Assembly (NCBI GenBank): GCA_963666475.2
Contig: CAXXJM010000001.1
Location: forward strand, 806,001-870,000
Reading direction: 5' to 3'
DNA length: 64,000 nucleotides
Origin: JBFHIZ01 sp963666475
GTDB lineage: Bacteria > Bacillota > Clostridia > Lachnospirales > Lachnospiraceae
The stretch's first letter is position 1. Each line of letters starts with the position of its first letter. Under the pieces are notes generated by a model. That model saw only the letters and a list, made by a program, of their open reading frames with translations. It was not told the DNA's origin and did no database searches. The position numbers and the translations under genes were made by a program. Positions 1 through 9,229 of this stretch are shown one piece after another.

Positions 1-51
1 CTTCCCCTCTTCCAAAACTGCGGGAGATCAATTTTGAACTTTCTTAGATAT

Positions 52-88
52 AAAAATGCTCATCAGACACCATCTGATGAGCATTTTT
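52..88 (-). terminator. Intrinsic terminator after the lipoprotein gene
   Basis: A perfect inverted repeat has 16-nt arms at 52-67 and 73-88 around a 5-nt loop. It is A-rich on one side and T-rich on the other, so it can end transcription on either strand. It lies 20 nt downstream of the minus-strand lipoprotein stop codon. Nothing else is visible in the first 100 bases. Confidence 0.8.
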
Positions 89-108
89 TATGATACGATA
101 TTCAATTA

Positions 109-1086
109 TTAATTCAATTTCAAATGGGCAAAATCCCAAATTTCTAGTTTTCCAAGAGGAACAAAATATAATTCCAATTCTTTGGACTCTGGATTCTTCA
201 AAACAAAAGTGACTTCAACTTCTTGATCTCCTCCAGCAGGAATATAACATAAAAGATCTGAATTTACAGAATAATGCATTTTACATTCTTTTCCCTGTTC
301 ATCAACCACTCGAAAAGGAATTTCATAAGTAGATGATTCTTCACTTCCTTTATTCTGAACAAGCATTTTGACTGTTAACAGCGTCTGATCCTCTTCAACC
401 GTTGTATAAGCGTCATTTACAGTATAAGAAAGTTGTTCATCATCAAATTCGGTTCCAAATCCATTTCCATTTGTTCCGGAGATATATTCGCTTTGATCAT
501 TCACAGAATCTACACCAAAAGTCAGGACAGCCATGTCATCGCTCCACAAATCTGGCGTAATTTCAAGAGTAACAAGTTCTGTATCCTGATCTACAACTAG
601 AACATATTCTCCACATAACACTTTTCCTGGTCCGATCACTCCATCCACGGATGAATCCGTTACATTTTCAAACAACTCAATACCACTCTGTGAATCATGC
701 TGTTCATCATAGAATGAAAAACTCATCAGCGTGCTGTTTGAGATCACGGCTTCGGAATCATTTTGAATGACCATATTCACCAATACACCTTTACAGTCCG
801 TGTATTCACATGCATATTCCGAGGCATCAAGTGGTCTTGCGCTAAGCACTCGATAGGTGATTCCATTTAAAGATCCTTCGTAACTTGATGCTGACGTTGA
901 AGTGTTAACCTCTTTTTCGGAATCTTCGGATTCATCACTAATTAGTTTTACTAAATCTCCGAAATCTCCCTCCGAAACTTCTACTTCCTCATTTTTCACT
1001 TCCTGGTTATTGGTTTTGGTTCCACATGCCATTGATATAAGCATAAGACAACTCACCAAAAACATAACAAACATTTTCTTTTTCAT
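109..1086 (-). CDS. Lipoprotein with two Ig-like (DUF4352/DUF5067-like) segments
   Basis: Predicted surface lipoprotein of about 325 residues. It opens with MKKKMFVMFLV, a hydrophobic stretch and a lipobox ending in SMAC, then an acidic Ser/Thr/Glu linker. Two beta-rich segments follow (about residues 75-190 and 215-325). Their pattern, including 'VNMVIQND' and 'VKMLVQNKGSEESSTYEIPF', recalls the telokin/Ig-like DUF4352 fold found in many Firmicute lipoproteins. The start is placed at the second ATG because GAGAGGGG lies 7 nt upstream of it and covers the first ATG (1101). It is a single gene with its own terminator at 52-88. Function is unknown; such domains often bind ligands or partner proteins at the membrane. 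The lipoprotein call is solid, the domain name is a family-level guess. Confidence 0.75.
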   Translation of the reverse strand: MKKKMFVMFLVSCLMLISMACGTKTNNQEVKNEEVEVSEGDFGDLVKLISDESEDSEKEVNTSTSASSYEGSLNGITYRVLSARPLDASEYACEYTDCKGVLVNMVIQNDSEAVISNSTLMSFSFYDEQHDSQSGIELFENVTDSSVDGVIGPGKVLCGEYVLVVDQDTELVTLEITPDLWSDDMAVLTFGVDSVNDQSEYISGTNGNGFGTEFDDEQLSYTVNDAYTTVEEDQTLLTVKMLVQNKGSEESSTYEIPFRVVDEQGKECKMHYSVNSDLLCYIPAGGDQEVEVTFVLKNPESKELELYFVPLGKLEIWDFAHLKLN

Positions 1087-1258
1087 AAAGACCCCTCTCA
1101 TTTCATTGTTTGTTTATTTTTTACTTATGCATTATATCAAATACTAAATTATTTTCTACAATATTTCATTAACTTTGACCTTATGTAACAACTTCAATGA
1201 AAATTGTCACGACTGTATGCTAAATTAAAAAGAGAAAAATTACCGAAGTCACTCTGAA

Positions 1259-1810
1259 TTAAGCTTCTGCAATTTTAACAACCTTATATTCATGGTCAAC
1301 AGCTTTTAGAAATACTTCCAAAATATCTGCGACTTTCAACTTCAGACTTGAAGTATTTATACATGGGTGGCAGCCAATATACTCACTTCTTATAATATCC
1401 TCATCAATGAGCAGCCTCACGCGATTCTGGGAATCGTTCATTAACCCCATCACACTTACCGATCCAGGTGTGATATCCAAATACTTTTCCATAAATTCAG
1501 GAGGTGAAAATGACAATCTAGAACATCCAATTTGCTTAGAGACCTCTTTTGTCTTAAATTTCTTCTCTCCAGTAAGCATTAATAAATAAAATTCAGTTTT
1601 TTGTGCATTGCAAAGAAATAGATTTTTGCATATGGAAGCTGGTTCCAAGATTTCATCGATCTCTTTACATGCATCAATTGTTTCTGCAACCTCATGATCT
1701 ACCCGTTCATATTGAATCGATAATTTATCAAGCAAATCATAAGTTCTTATTTCTTTCTCCAGTCTGTCTGTAATGTCTTCCGGTCTTCCTTTGTATAATT
1801 TTAAACTCAT
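1259..1810 (-). CDS. ProX/YbaK-type aminoacyl-tRNA deacylase
   Basis: Single-domain trans-editing hydrolase of the YbaK/ProX family, which removes a wrongly attached amino acid (typically Ala or Cys) from tRNA(Pro) in the cytoplasm. Visible family signs are an N-terminal 'YERVDHEVAET' segment, 'ICKNLFLCN..KTEFYLLML', 'KEVSKQIGCSRLSFS', 'PGSVSVMGLMND' and the C-terminal 'LIDEDI......GCHPCINTSSL' block. The start at 1810 (MSLKLYKG) is preferred over the in-frame ATG at 1831. The longer form begins inside a dispersed hairpin leader (1823-1862) whose AAAGG lies 13 nt before the 1810 ATG, the same spacing seen in other copies. The gene stands 56-76 nt downstream of the gcv operon's last gene. Exact substrate (Pro versus Ala editing) cannot be told. 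Confidence 0.85.
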   Translation of the reverse strand: MSLKLYKGRPEDITDRLEKEIRTYDLLDKLSIQYERVDHEVAETIDACKEIDEILEPASICKNLFLCNAQKTEFYLLMLTGEKKFKTKEVSKQIGCSRLSFSPPEFMEKYLDITPGSVSVMGLMNDSQNRVRLLIDEDIIRSEYIGCHPCINTSSLKLKVADILEVFLKAVDHEYKVVKIAEA

Positions 1811-1822
1811 ATCAAATACGGT

Positions 1823-1862
1823 GCCTTTCATACAAAACGTGTGAAGGATTTATTCTCCACAC
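1823..1862 (-). repeat. Dispersed leader repeat, copy A (short form)
   Basis: Reading the minus strand, a 24-nt imperfect palindrome (arms GTGTGGAG and CTTCACAC, 1862-1839) is followed within 10 nt by GAAAGGC. The full copies at 9902-9969 and 42636-42704 have the same palindrome, a second stem-loop, then the GAAAGGC-type block. This copy lacks the middle stem-loop. It immediately precedes the deacylase start and would supply its ribosome binding site. Confidence 0.6.
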
Positions 1863-1886
1863 GTCTCAAAACTACTTTTTTTAGAT

Positions 1887-2420
1887 TTATCTTGCAAACG
1901 AAAGCAAGTCATTTAATTTGCTTTTTTCTATATCATTATGCTTTTCTTGAAAAAAAGCTAAAAAACTTAAATCTTTTTCACTTAAAGAGGTTGGATCATT
2001 TTGCTGCTTTTTTTTCATAGAATTTGCAACACTATTCAACATTGAACGCATAACAAATCCCAATTTGTCTGGATCAAAGCCCCCCTGCATATAGAAGAAA
2101 GGAAATACCATTCCTTTGGAAATCAGATTCTTGTCCAATAATTCATCGGTATTAACTTCTGTAATTTCATTCCCACCTACTGCAAAAAGAACGATTTTCT
2201 TATTTTGTAACTTTGCGGTTTTTTTTATAAAGACTTGCAATCCGCTTACCATCGATGCATGCACACAACCACCAAAGATAATTTGGTCATATTCAGAAAG
2301 ATTAATCTTTCCCATCTGTTTCAATGGATAAGCCTTACACTCCAATTCTTCCGCAATCATACTTGCGTATTGCTTTGTGTGTCCTGTTTTGGACTTGTAA
2401 ATAACAACTGTTTTCATCAT
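1887..2420 (-). CDS. Flavodoxin-domain protein
   Basis: About 177-residue protein with an N-terminal flavodoxin fold. 'KTVVIYKSKTGHTKQYA' matches the FMN-phosphate loop after beta-1, and 'YDQIIFGGCVHASMVSG' and 'KIVLFAVGG' are the later strands. It resembles HemG/flavodoxin-domain oxidoreductases of Firmicutes. The C-terminal 70 residues are less conserved. The start is set at 2420, because the GGGGGAT ribosome binding site lies between the ATG at 2435 and the tandem ATGs at 2420/2417. It is the last gene of the glycine-cleavage operon, starting about 15 nt after lplA ends, so it may serve redox chemistry of that pathway. Substrate is unknown. Confidence 0.75.
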   Translation of the reverse strand: MMKTVVIYKSKTGHTKQYASMIAEELECKAYPLKQMGKINLSEYDQIIFGGCVHASMVSGLQVFIKKTAKLQNKKIVLFAVGGNEITEVNTDELLDKNLISKGMVFPFFYMQGGFDPDKLGFVMRSMLNSVANSMKKKQQNDPTSLSEKDLSFLAFFQEKHNDIEKSKLNDLLSFAR

Positions 2421-2435
2421 GATATCCCCCATCAT

Positions 2436-3434
2436 TCAAAATTCCTGTGTTTCCATAAAACCAACTATGTCATTACACATTTCTAGTTCCATATAATCCA
2501 AAGAATCATAGCTTTGGACTGCTCGGATAATTTCATTCGGATGAAACATTTTCCCAACCATCATATCTGCTAATTTACCTATTAGTTCCTGTTTCATAGC
2601 ATCAGAATACACCCTAACATCTTCAATTTTACCACATACTACGTGAAACTGCATACAAATATTTCCCCAGGAAAATCGATTGGATGTTTCATACTCGAAA
2701 TTTATTTTTTTGCCATACTTAAAATCCCAAGAAGAGAAAAAATCTTCTCTTTCTTGAATCCATTTAAAGGCATCATCGGGTAGTTGATATTGTTTTGGAC
2801 GCACTCCATAGACCTCACCAAAAGCTTCAATTAATTTTTCTTTTACTAATGAAACGGATAGATTATGGAAATGTTCCGACAGATTTGTTACCCTCGCTCT
2901 TACAGAATCCACAGCATTTGATTTTAACTTTTCGAGGTCCACATTCAAATACTTCTGAAGATCCGCCAGATTTACATCGACCATTAATGTACCATGATGG
3001 TACGATTTACTTCCCCTTTCTAAAAACGCATTTCCAGAAAATTTCATTCCATTTAATAAAATATCATTTCTACCAGACTTTTCTGCCTGCAATCCCAACA
3101 AACGTACTGCGCGCAATATGACCTCCATTTGTTTTTCTAAATCATATAGCTTGGTAGGCACTAGAAATGTAAAATTCAGATTTCCAAGGTCATGATAGAC
3201 TGCTCCTCCTCCGGACAACCTTCTGACCAAATGTCCACCGGACTCTTCCAACTCACGAATTTTACACTCTTTCCAACTATTTTGATTTTTCCCAATTACA
3301 ACCGTATGTTTATTCTGCCAAAGATATAAAATGATTTGGTCTTCTGCTACATGATCCAAAAGATATTCCTCTAACGCCAGATTATAATAAGGGAACGTAG
3401 AATTACTTTCCAAAAAATCAGCTTTTTTTATCAA
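2436..3434 (-). CDS. lplA: Lipoate-protein ligase A
   Basis: Adenylates free lipoate and attaches it to the lysine of apo-lipoyl domains, here most likely GcvH encoded in the same operon. Family features: 'YYNLALEEYLLDH' at the N-terminus, 'VVIGKNQNSWKECK', 'HLVRRLSGGGAVYHDLGNLNFTFLV' (lipoate/ATP-binding RRxxGGGxVxHD motif, in shortened form here), 'KFSGNA' and 'HHGTLMVD', plus a C-terminal accessory domain ('FKYGKKINFEY'). Length of 333 is typical for two-domain LplA. A TTG start at 3434 is preferred: GGAG lies 8 nt upstream and the protein then begins where family members do. The in-frame ATG at 3494 would overlap lpdA by 35 nt and add a non-conserved tail. Confidence 0.93.
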   Translation of the reverse strand: MIKKADFLESNSTFPYYNLALEEYLLDHVAEDQIILYLWQNKHTVVIGKNQNSWKECKIRELEESGGHLVRRLSGGGAVYHDLGNLNFTFLVPTKLYDLEKQMEVILRAVRLLGLQAEKSGRNDILLNGMKFSGNAFLERGSKSYHHGTLMVDVNLADLQKYLNVDLEKLKSNAVDSVRARVTNLSEHFHNLSVSLVKEKLIEAFGEVYGVRPKQYQLPDDAFKWIQEREDFFSSWDFKYGKKINFEYETSNRFSWGNICMQFHVVCGKIEDVRVYSDAMKQELIGKLADMMVGKMFHPNEIIRAVQSYDSLDYMELEMCNDIVGFMETQEF

Positions 3435-3459
3435 ATTTTGTTCTCCATTCTTCGTAAAA

Positions 3460-4830
3460 TCAACTTCTTTTTGTGATTTCTGAAATTCCTTCACTAAAAG
3501 TAGGATGTGGCCTTATCACCTGTTCCATTTCTTCTAAAGTTAATTGATTTGCAATTGCTACTGCGAACTCACTGATCATATCCGTGGCTCTCGCACACAT
3601 CATTTGTGCTCCCAGTATTCTTCCTGTGTCGTTTTCTACTAAAACTTTTATAAAACCTCTTTCCTGTTCTGTTACTACTGATTTCGCATTCGAATTCATG
3701 CTATATTTCCGACTTGTCGTAGAAATAGAACATGCATCGGCTTCTTCTTTATTTAGTCCTACCTCAGCAATTTCCGGATCCGTATATACACAGGAAGGAA
3801 TGATTTCTCTATTTATACCATCCGTTTCATTTCGCATATGTAGTACAGCTGAAATCCCTTCGGCTGTAGCCACATGTGCAAGTTGCATCCCACCTATTAC
3901 ATCTCCAATTGCATATATATTAGGGATGCTGGTCTGTAAATGCTCATTTACCAAAATTTTACCATTCGAAGTAGATAAAAAGGAATCTTTCATAAACAGT
4001 TGTTCTGTATATGCCTTTCTTCCAACTGCAAATAAAACCGTATCTACGACCAACTCCTTTTTGCTTTCGTTTTCTGATATATAGCACTGCAACCGTTCAT
4101 TTGTCATCTCTATTTTATCTAAACTTGTCTTCGTAAAAACAGAAATGCCTCTTTTTTTCATAATCATCTTTAAATTTTGGGATATTTCTTTATCCATCGT
4201 GCCCAGAATACGTTCTCCTAATTCAACGACCGTAACCTGTGTCCCAAGAGCTTGATAAATTGAAGCAAATTCCATACCAATCACGCCACCACCAACAATA
4301 AGCATCTCTGCGGGAAGTGTATGATTTTGTATGAGTCTCTTGCTATCCATGACACCTGGTAAATCCACACCTGGAATATTCGGCATGATTGATTCGGCTC
4401 CAGTAGCAATCAACACATAATCGGCGGATAGTTCAATGGTTTGCTCAGACTGATCAAATTGCACCACAACTTCATGTTCTGAATAAATCGTAGCGGTTCC
4501 ATAGATCAGACTTACTTTGCTTTTTTTTAAAAGAAAGGAAATTCCATTCTGCAATTTTTCAATTACTTCTTCCTGCTTCCGTTGAAATTCATTCATATCA
4601 AATCTAGCATCTTGTACATGTATACCGTAATTCATATTTTTTTGAATTTCATCAAAAAAAGATGCCGCATGAATCATTGCTTTCGTAGGAATACACCCAT
4701 AATTTAAGCAAGTCCCACCAAGTTTTTCTTTCTCAATTAAAGCAGTCCTCATTCCTTTTTCTGCGGCTGCAATCGCCGCTTCATATCCCCCTGGACCGGA
4801 ACCGATCACAATCAATTCAAAATGTTCCAT
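3460..4830 (-). CDS. lpdA: Dihydrolipoamide dehydrogenase (glycine cleavage L-protein)
   Basis: FAD flavoenzyme of 456 residues that reoxidises dihydrolipoyl-GcvH and reduces NAD+. Residues 6-15 'VIGSGPGGYE' form the FAD GxGxxG fold. 'GGTCLNYGCIPTK' carries the redox-active Cys pair. 'MLIVGGGVIGMEFA' near residue 180 is the NAD-binding fold, 'NIYAIGDVIGG' the second FAD motif, and 'HPTFSEGISE' the C-terminal active-site His-Pro-Thr. There is no N-terminal lipoyl domain. A GAGG site lies 7 nt before the ATG. Placement between gcvPB and lplA marks it as the L-protein of this system rather than of a 2-oxoacid dehydrogenase. Confidence 0.95.
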   Translation of the reverse strand: MEHFELIVIGSGPGGYEAAIAAAEKGMRTALIEKEKLGGTCLNYGCIPTKAMIHAASFFDEIQKNMNYGIHVQDARFDMNEFQRKQEEVIEKLQNGISFLLKKSKVSLIYGTATIYSEHEVVVQFDQSEQTIELSADYVLIATGAESIMPNIPGVDLPGVMDSKRLIQNHTLPAEMLIVGGGVIGMEFASIYQALGTQVTVVELGERILGTMDKEISQNLKMIMKKRGISVFTKTSLDKIEMTNERLQCYISENESKKELVVDTVLFAVGRKAYTEQLFMKDSFLSTSNGKILVNEHLQTSIPNIYAIGDVIGGMQLAHVATAEGISAVLHMRNETDGINREIIPSCVYTDPEIAEVGLNKEEADACSISTTSRKYSMNSNAKSVVTEQERGFIKVLVENDTGRILGAQMMCARATDMISEFAVAIANQLTLEEMEQVIRPHPTFSEGISEITKRS

Positions 4831-4858
4831 ACCTTAACCTCATGCTTTCACTGTTATC

Positions 4859-6292
4859 TCATGATTCTGTTTTAAAATGATACCGTAAAACTGGATGTCT
4901 TGCTGCAGTTACTTCGTCGGGTCTTCGAATATATGTATTTTGCGGATATAACTTCATTTCTTCTGGATTCGTCCGTGCTTTTTCAAATACTTCTATAAAA
5001 ATCCGAATAGCTTCATCTATATTTTCCTTGCTTTCCGTTTCGGTCGGTTCAACCATAAGTGCTTCATGAACAATTAAAGGAAAATACATGGTTGGTGGAT
5101 GAATACCATAATCTAAAAGTGCTTTTGCTATATCCATCGCAGATACGTTTTTTTCATGTTTCATGTCTTCCAAAGTGATTACAAATTCATGCATGCATAT
5201 CCCTGGATATGCAACAGGATAATATTTTTTAATTTTTTCCATCATGTAATTCGCATTTAAAACAGCATTATATGCTACTGCTGTGATTCCTTCTTTGCCG
5301 AGTGTCAGAGCGTAGGTTAATGCACGTACGACTACAAGAAAGTTTCCATAATATGATTTCATGCTTCCAATAGATTTTTCAGGTCGATAAAATGAATATG
5401 CCACATCCTTTACAACTTGCATCCCTGGTAAAAAATCTGCCAACAAAGATTTACAACCAACGGGCCCGCTTCCAGGTCCACCCCCGCCATGTGGTGTAGA
5501 AAATGTTTTGTGTAAATTTAAATGAATCACATCAAATCCCATATCCCCTGGTTTTGTAACACCCATAATCGCATTAAGATTTGCGCCATCATAATAAGTC
5601 AATCCCCCTGCAGCATGAACAATATTTGTAATTTCAACAATATTTCGATCAAATAGTCCTAGGGTATTTGGGTTGGTAAGCATAAGTCCTGCAGTGTCCG
5701 GCCCAACAACTTCTCTGAGTATGCTCAAATCAATTAATCCTTCCTTTGTCGACGGAATATTAATCACCGAATATCCAGAGATTGTTGCACTTGCCGGATT
5801 TGTGCCATGCGCTGAATCTGGTACGATTATCTTTGTACGCATATGATCTTGTCTGGATTCATGATATGCTTTTATCAATAACAGGCCTGCAAACTCTCCA
5901 TGAGCACCTGCTGCTGGTTGAAATGACATGGCATCCATGCCCGTAATTTCTGAAAATATTTCTTCCGCAATCTTAAGTACTTCCAAGCAACCCTGTACGG
6001 TATCTTCTGGTTGTAATGGGTGTATTTTTGCAAACCCATTGATAGAAGCCACATCATCATTTACCTTTGGATTGTATTTCATCGTACATGAGCCCAGTGG
6101 ATAAAACCCTTTATTCACACCATAAACCTGCGAAGCTAACTCAGTATAATGTCTACTTATTTCATTTTCTGATACTTCCGGTAAATGTAATTTCTTTTCT
6201 CTTGTCTTTTCCATCGAAACAATTGGAACATCACAGGGTGGTAGCACTGTACACCCTCGTCCACTGCTACTTCTTTCAAATATCAGTTTCAT
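4859..6292 (-). CDS. gcvPB: Glycine dehydrogenase (decarboxylating) subunit 2
   Basis: PLP-binding C-terminal half of the split P-protein, which decarboxylates glycine and passes the methylamine to the lipoyl arm of GcvH. 'NLHKTFSTPHGGGGPGSGPVG' holds the PLP lysine. 'QPAAGAHGEFAGLL' and 'IVPDSAHGTNPASA' are strong P-protein signatures. The ATG at 6292 is chosen because AGGAGG lies 9 nt upstream; an in-frame TTG two codons earlier is too close. The start overlaps the end of gcvPA by 17 nt, suggesting translational coupling of the two subunits. Length of 477 is normal for subunit 2. Confidence 0.95.
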   Translation of the reverse strand: MKLIFERSSSGRGCTVLPPCDVPIVSMEKTREKKLHLPEVSENEISRHYTELASQVYGVNKGFYPLGSCTMKYNPKVNDDVASINGFAKIHPLQPEDTVQGCLEVLKIAEEIFSEITGMDAMSFQPAAGAHGEFAGLLLIKAYHESRQDHMRTKIIVPDSAHGTNPASATISGYSVINIPSTKEGLIDLSILREVVGPDTAGLMLTNPNTLGLFDRNIVEITNIVHAAGGLTYYDGANLNAIMGVTKPGDMGFDVIHLNLHKTFSTPHGGGGPGSGPVGCKSLLADFLPGMQVVKDVAYSFYRPEKSIGSMKSYYGNFLVVVRALTYALTLGKEGITAVAYNAVLNANYMMEKIKKYYPVAYPGICMHEFVITLEDMKHEKNVSAMDIAKALLDYGIHPPTMYFPLIVHEALMVEPTETESKENIDEAIRIFIEVFEKARTNPEEMKLYPQNTYIRRPDEVTAARHPVLRYHFKTES

Positions 6293-7604
6293 GTACAAGT
6301 ACCTCCTTTATGATTTTTGCTACCATATCCATTTCTTCTTTTGTATTTTGCTCCGTTACACACCAAAGAATTTCATGCTCTGAAATATTTAATCCACCAA
6401 GAATTCCATTTTGATCAAGCGCTTCCAGAATTTTAGTAGCTTGACCATTCGATGTAGTCACAAATTCATGAAAAAATTGCTGTTGAAAGGCAAGTTCCAT
6501 GCCTGCATCTAGGAGAATATCTTTGAAATAATGTGCCTTGGAAATACATAAGCTTGCAACCTGCTGCATTCCTTTCTCTCCTAAAGTGGCCATATATGCA
6601 CCCGCACGAAGAGCACAAAGTGCTTGGTTGGAACACGCATTACTACTCGCCTTTTCTCGCCTGATGTGTTGTTCTCTAGCTTGCAAAGTCAGTACATAGG
6701 CTCTCTTTCCGTCTTGATCTACGGTCTCTCCAGCAATTCTCCCAGGGAGTTTTCTTTGCATGGATTCTATAGTAGCCATGTACCCTAAATAAGGTCCACC
6801 AAAAGACAACTCCAACCCAAGTGGCTGACCTTCCCCCACTGCTATATCCGCCCCACATTCCGCTGGTGTTTTCATGAAACCAAGAGCAATCGGATTGCAT
6901 CCCATAATATATTTCGCTCCAGCAGCATGTACAATTTCACCAATCGCTTCTGCTTCCTCAAAGATTCCATAATAATTTGGTTGTTGTAAATAAAAGCAGG
7001 CGGTTCCAGAATCCATTCGCATTTGAAGTTCTTCAAAATCTGTGATCCCATTCTTTTCTGACACAATTTCGAGCTTCATTCCACTTCCAAAACAATATGT
7101 TTTTAGAACTTCTATAACTTGAGGATCCGTAGTGGATGAAACCAGAGCGGTATTTCGATTCTTTTCTTTACACATTGCGATAGCTTCAGCTGCAGCAGTT
7201 GCACCATCATACACCGATGCATTTGATGCATCCATCCCTGTCAACTCACATATCATAGTTTGAAACTCAAAAATCGATTGAAGTATACCTTGGCTAATTT
7301 CTGCCTGATACGGGGTATATGCTGTCATAAATTCTTCTTTCGATGAGACACTCTTTACAATGGATGGAATATAATGATTATAAGCTCCTGCTCCTCGAAA
7401 AATGTGTTCATAAACTTTGTTCTTTTTTGAGATTGCTTTCATTTTTTGATATACTTCCAGTTCTGAAAGACCTTGCGGTATATTTAGTGTTTTTTCCTTC
7501 ACTTCCGCTGGAATATTTGAAAACAAGTCTTCAAAACGAGCAACACCCAATTCATGGAGCATTTCATACTGTTCTTCCTTCGTATTTGCAATATAGCTTC
7601 CCAA
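6276..7604 (-). CDS. gcvPA: Glycine dehydrogenase (decarboxylating) subunit 1
   Basis: N-terminal half of the split P-protein. It forms the tetramer with GcvPB but lacks the PLP lysine. Recognised by 'RGAGAYNHYIPSIVKS', 'AYTPYQAEISQGILQ', 'LTGMDASNASVYDGATAAAEA' and 'GEGQPLGLELSFGGPYLG', all near-invariant in GcvPA. At 443 codons it has usual length. The start is a TTG at 7604-7602 with AGGAGG 8 nt upstream; no ATG is in a suitable place. It begins 20 nt after gcvH. The split gcvPA/gcvPB form is typical of clostridia, bacilli and archaea. Confidence 0.95.
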   Translation of the reverse strand: MGSYIANTKEEQYEMLHELGVARFEDLFSNIPAEVKEKTLNIPQGLSELEVYQKMKAISKKNKVYEHIFRGAGAYNHYIPSIVKSVSSKEEFMTAYTPYQAEISQGILQSIFEFQTMICELTGMDASNASVYDGATAAAEAIAMCKEKNRNTALVSSTTDPQVIEVLKTYCFGSGMKLEIVSEKNGITDFEELQMRMDSGTACFYLQQPNYYGIFEEAEAIGEIVHAAGAKYIMGCNPIALGFMKTPAECGADIAVGEGQPLGLELSFGGPYLGYMATIESMQRKLPGRIAGETVDQDGKRAYVLTLQAREQHIRREKASSNACSNQALCALRAGAYMATLGEKGMQQVASLCISKAHYFKDILLDAGMELAFQQQFFHEFVTTSNGQATKILEALDQNGILGGLNISEHEILWCVTEQNTKEEMDMVAKIIKEVLVHETDI

Positions 7605-7624
7605 TATGGTTTCCTCCTTCCTAA

Positions 7625-8008
7625 TTACTCTGCAAGATTTGCAACAAAATCCTCATATGCCTCAGCATCCATGAGTTCACCTTTTTCGGTTATATTTTCA
7701 ACTTTAATGAGCCAAGCGCCATATGGATCTTCATTGATTAATTCCGGCGCATCTAAAATCCTTTCATTTATTTCAAGAACACGACCCGTAACTGGAGAAT
7801 AAATGTCAGAAACTACCTTTACAGATTCTAAATCCGCGAACGATTCATCAAGCGAAACATCATCACCTATCTCTGGAAGGTTTGCAAATACAATTCCACC
7901 TAATGAATCCTGTGCATAATCACTAATTCCAATCAAAGCCGTACTTTCATCAAGAAACTTCACCCATTCATGTGATTCTCGATATTTTAATTCTTTTGGA
8001 TAATTCAT
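7625..8008 (-). CDS. gcvH: Glycine cleavage system H protein
   Basis: Small lipoyl carrier protein (127 residues) that shuttles the aminomethyl group between P- and T-proteins. It begins 'MNYPKELKYRESHEWVK', followed by the 'IGISDYAQDSLGGIVFANLPEIG' fold. The lipoylation loop 'FADLESVKVVSDIYSPV' carries the modified Lys in ESVK, and 'LINEDPYGAWLIKV' closes the domain. GAGGG lies before the ATG. It sits between gcvT and gcvPA with 10-20 nt spacers. Confidence 0.96.
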   Translation of the reverse strand: MNYPKELKYRESHEWVKFLDESTALIGISDYAQDSLGGIVFANLPEIGDDVSLDESFADLESVKVVSDIYSPVTGRVLEINERILDAPELINEDPYGAWLIKVENITEKGELMDAEAYEDFVANLAE

Positions 8009-8018
8009 AATCTTTCCC

Positions 8019-9104
8019 TCACTTTTCTTTTTTGTAAAATGGAAGTTCTACTACGATTCCCTCCACACGTCTCCCTCTTACGTCAACAGTAATCTTTGTT
8101 CCAATTTCCGAATAGGAACGATCAAGCAAAGCCATTGCAATTGGATACTTAAAATATGGACTATGTGTTCCAGATGTAATATGTCCGATTCTTTTTTCGT
8201 CTACATATACGTCATACTGTTCCCGTGCTATTCCCGCACCAGTGATTTTTATTCCAACTCTTTTTCGACGATTTTCTTTGAGCAACAATGCTTTTTTTCC
8301 AATAAAATCTTCTTTTGAAAATTTAACAAAGGAGTCTAACCCTGCTTCTAATGGAGTCACCTCCTCATTCATTTCATGACCATAAAGTGGCATTGCCGCT
8401 TCTAATCGTAAAGTATCCCTTGCGCCTAGACCACATGGAATCAACTCTTCTGCTTCACCTGCTTCCAATAACAGATTCCACATCGTCGTTGCATCTTCAG
8501 GTTTTAAATAAATTTCATACCCAGCTTCTCCCGTATATCCAGTTTTGGATAGTATACATTCCATCTGCTGTATTTGCATATGAAAGTTTGCATGATAGTA
8601 TTTCTTTGGAATCCATTCATCTGATACAAGCTTATTTAAAATAGAAAATGCACGAGGTCCCTGTATTGCAATTTGAGCAACATCCGATGATATATCCATA
8701 AACTGAACCTCACCAAAAGCATGATTATTGAACCACTCAAAATCTTTCTCTTTATTGGATGCGTTCACTACAATAAAATACGACTCTTCTTTTTCTTTAT
8801 AGACAATCAAATCATCTACGATTCCTCCTTCTTCATTGCACATTGGGCTGTATCTTGCCTGTCCTTCTTCCATGACTCTAAAATCATTTGTCAAGAGATA
8901 ATTCAGATTTTCTACCGCATCTTTGCCCGTACATCGAATCTCTCCCATATGAGATACATCAAACAGTCCACATTTTTCCCTTACTGCCATATGTTCTCCA
9001 ATTACTCCCGTCTTATATTGTATGGGAAGCAAGTAACCAGCAAAAGAAACCATTTTACCTTGATGCAAAAGGTGTCTTTCATACAATGGTGTTAATTGAT
9101 CCAT
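8019..9104 (-). CDS. gcvT: Glycine cleavage system T protein (aminomethyltransferase)
   Basis: Releases ammonia from aminomethyl-GcvH and transfers the carbon to tetrahydrofolate, giving 5,10-methylene-THF. Conserved blocks are 'LTPLYERHLLHQGKMVSFAG', 'GLFDVSHMGEI', 'YSPMCNEEGGIVDDLIVY', 'GYTGEAGYEIYL' and 'GLGARDTLRLEAAMPLYGHE' (shown across the central and C-terminal folate-binding regions). Length of 361 fits the family. The ATG at 9104 has AGGAGG 6 nt upstream. The longer frame back to 9206 only reads through the regulatory leader and is rejected. First gene of the operon, downstream of a riboswitch-like leader and an attenuator at 9192-9229. Confidence 0.95.
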   Translation of the reverse strand: MDQLTPLYERHLLHQGKMVSFAGYLLPIQYKTGVIGEHMAVREKCGLFDVSHMGEIRCTGKDAVENLNYLLTNDFRVMEEGQARYSPMCNEEGGIVDDLIVYKEKEESYFIVVNASNKEKDFEWFNNHAFGEVQFMDISSDVAQIAIQGPRAFSILNKLVSDEWIPKKYYHANFHMQIQQMECILSKTGYTGEAGYEIYLKPEDATTMWNLLLEAGEAEELIPCGLGARDTLRLEAAMPLYGHEMNEEVTPLEAGLDSFVKFSKEDFIGKKALLLKENRRKRVGIKITGAGIAREQYDVYVDEKRIGHITSGTHSPYFKYPIAMALLDRSYSEIGTKITVDVRGRRVEGIVVELPFYKKEK

Positions 9105-9191
9105 GTTCTTCCTCCTATCGTCATTCATGTATCGTTGAATCATTATCACCAGCTTAGCTGGTGGTTTATTGTAATCTTGGTTATAATCAAA

Positions 9192-9229
9192 AAAGCGCAT
9201 GAACATACAATATTATGTTCATGCGCTTT
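9192..9229 (-). terminator. Attenuator hairpin in the gcvT leader
   Basis: Perfect 16-nt arms at 9192-9207 and 9214-9229 with a 6-nt loop. On the minus strand the stem is followed by six Ts. It lies 88 nt upstream of the gcvT start and its 5' arm overlaps the last bases of the proposed riboswitch P1 (9226-9229), the layout of a transcription-terminating expression platform. Confidence 0.85.

Noticed and set aside
9105..9206. N-terminal extension of gcvT in the open frame
   Set aside because: It translates the attenuator/leader region. AGGAGG lies 6 nt before the ATG at 9104 and known GcvT proteins start there.
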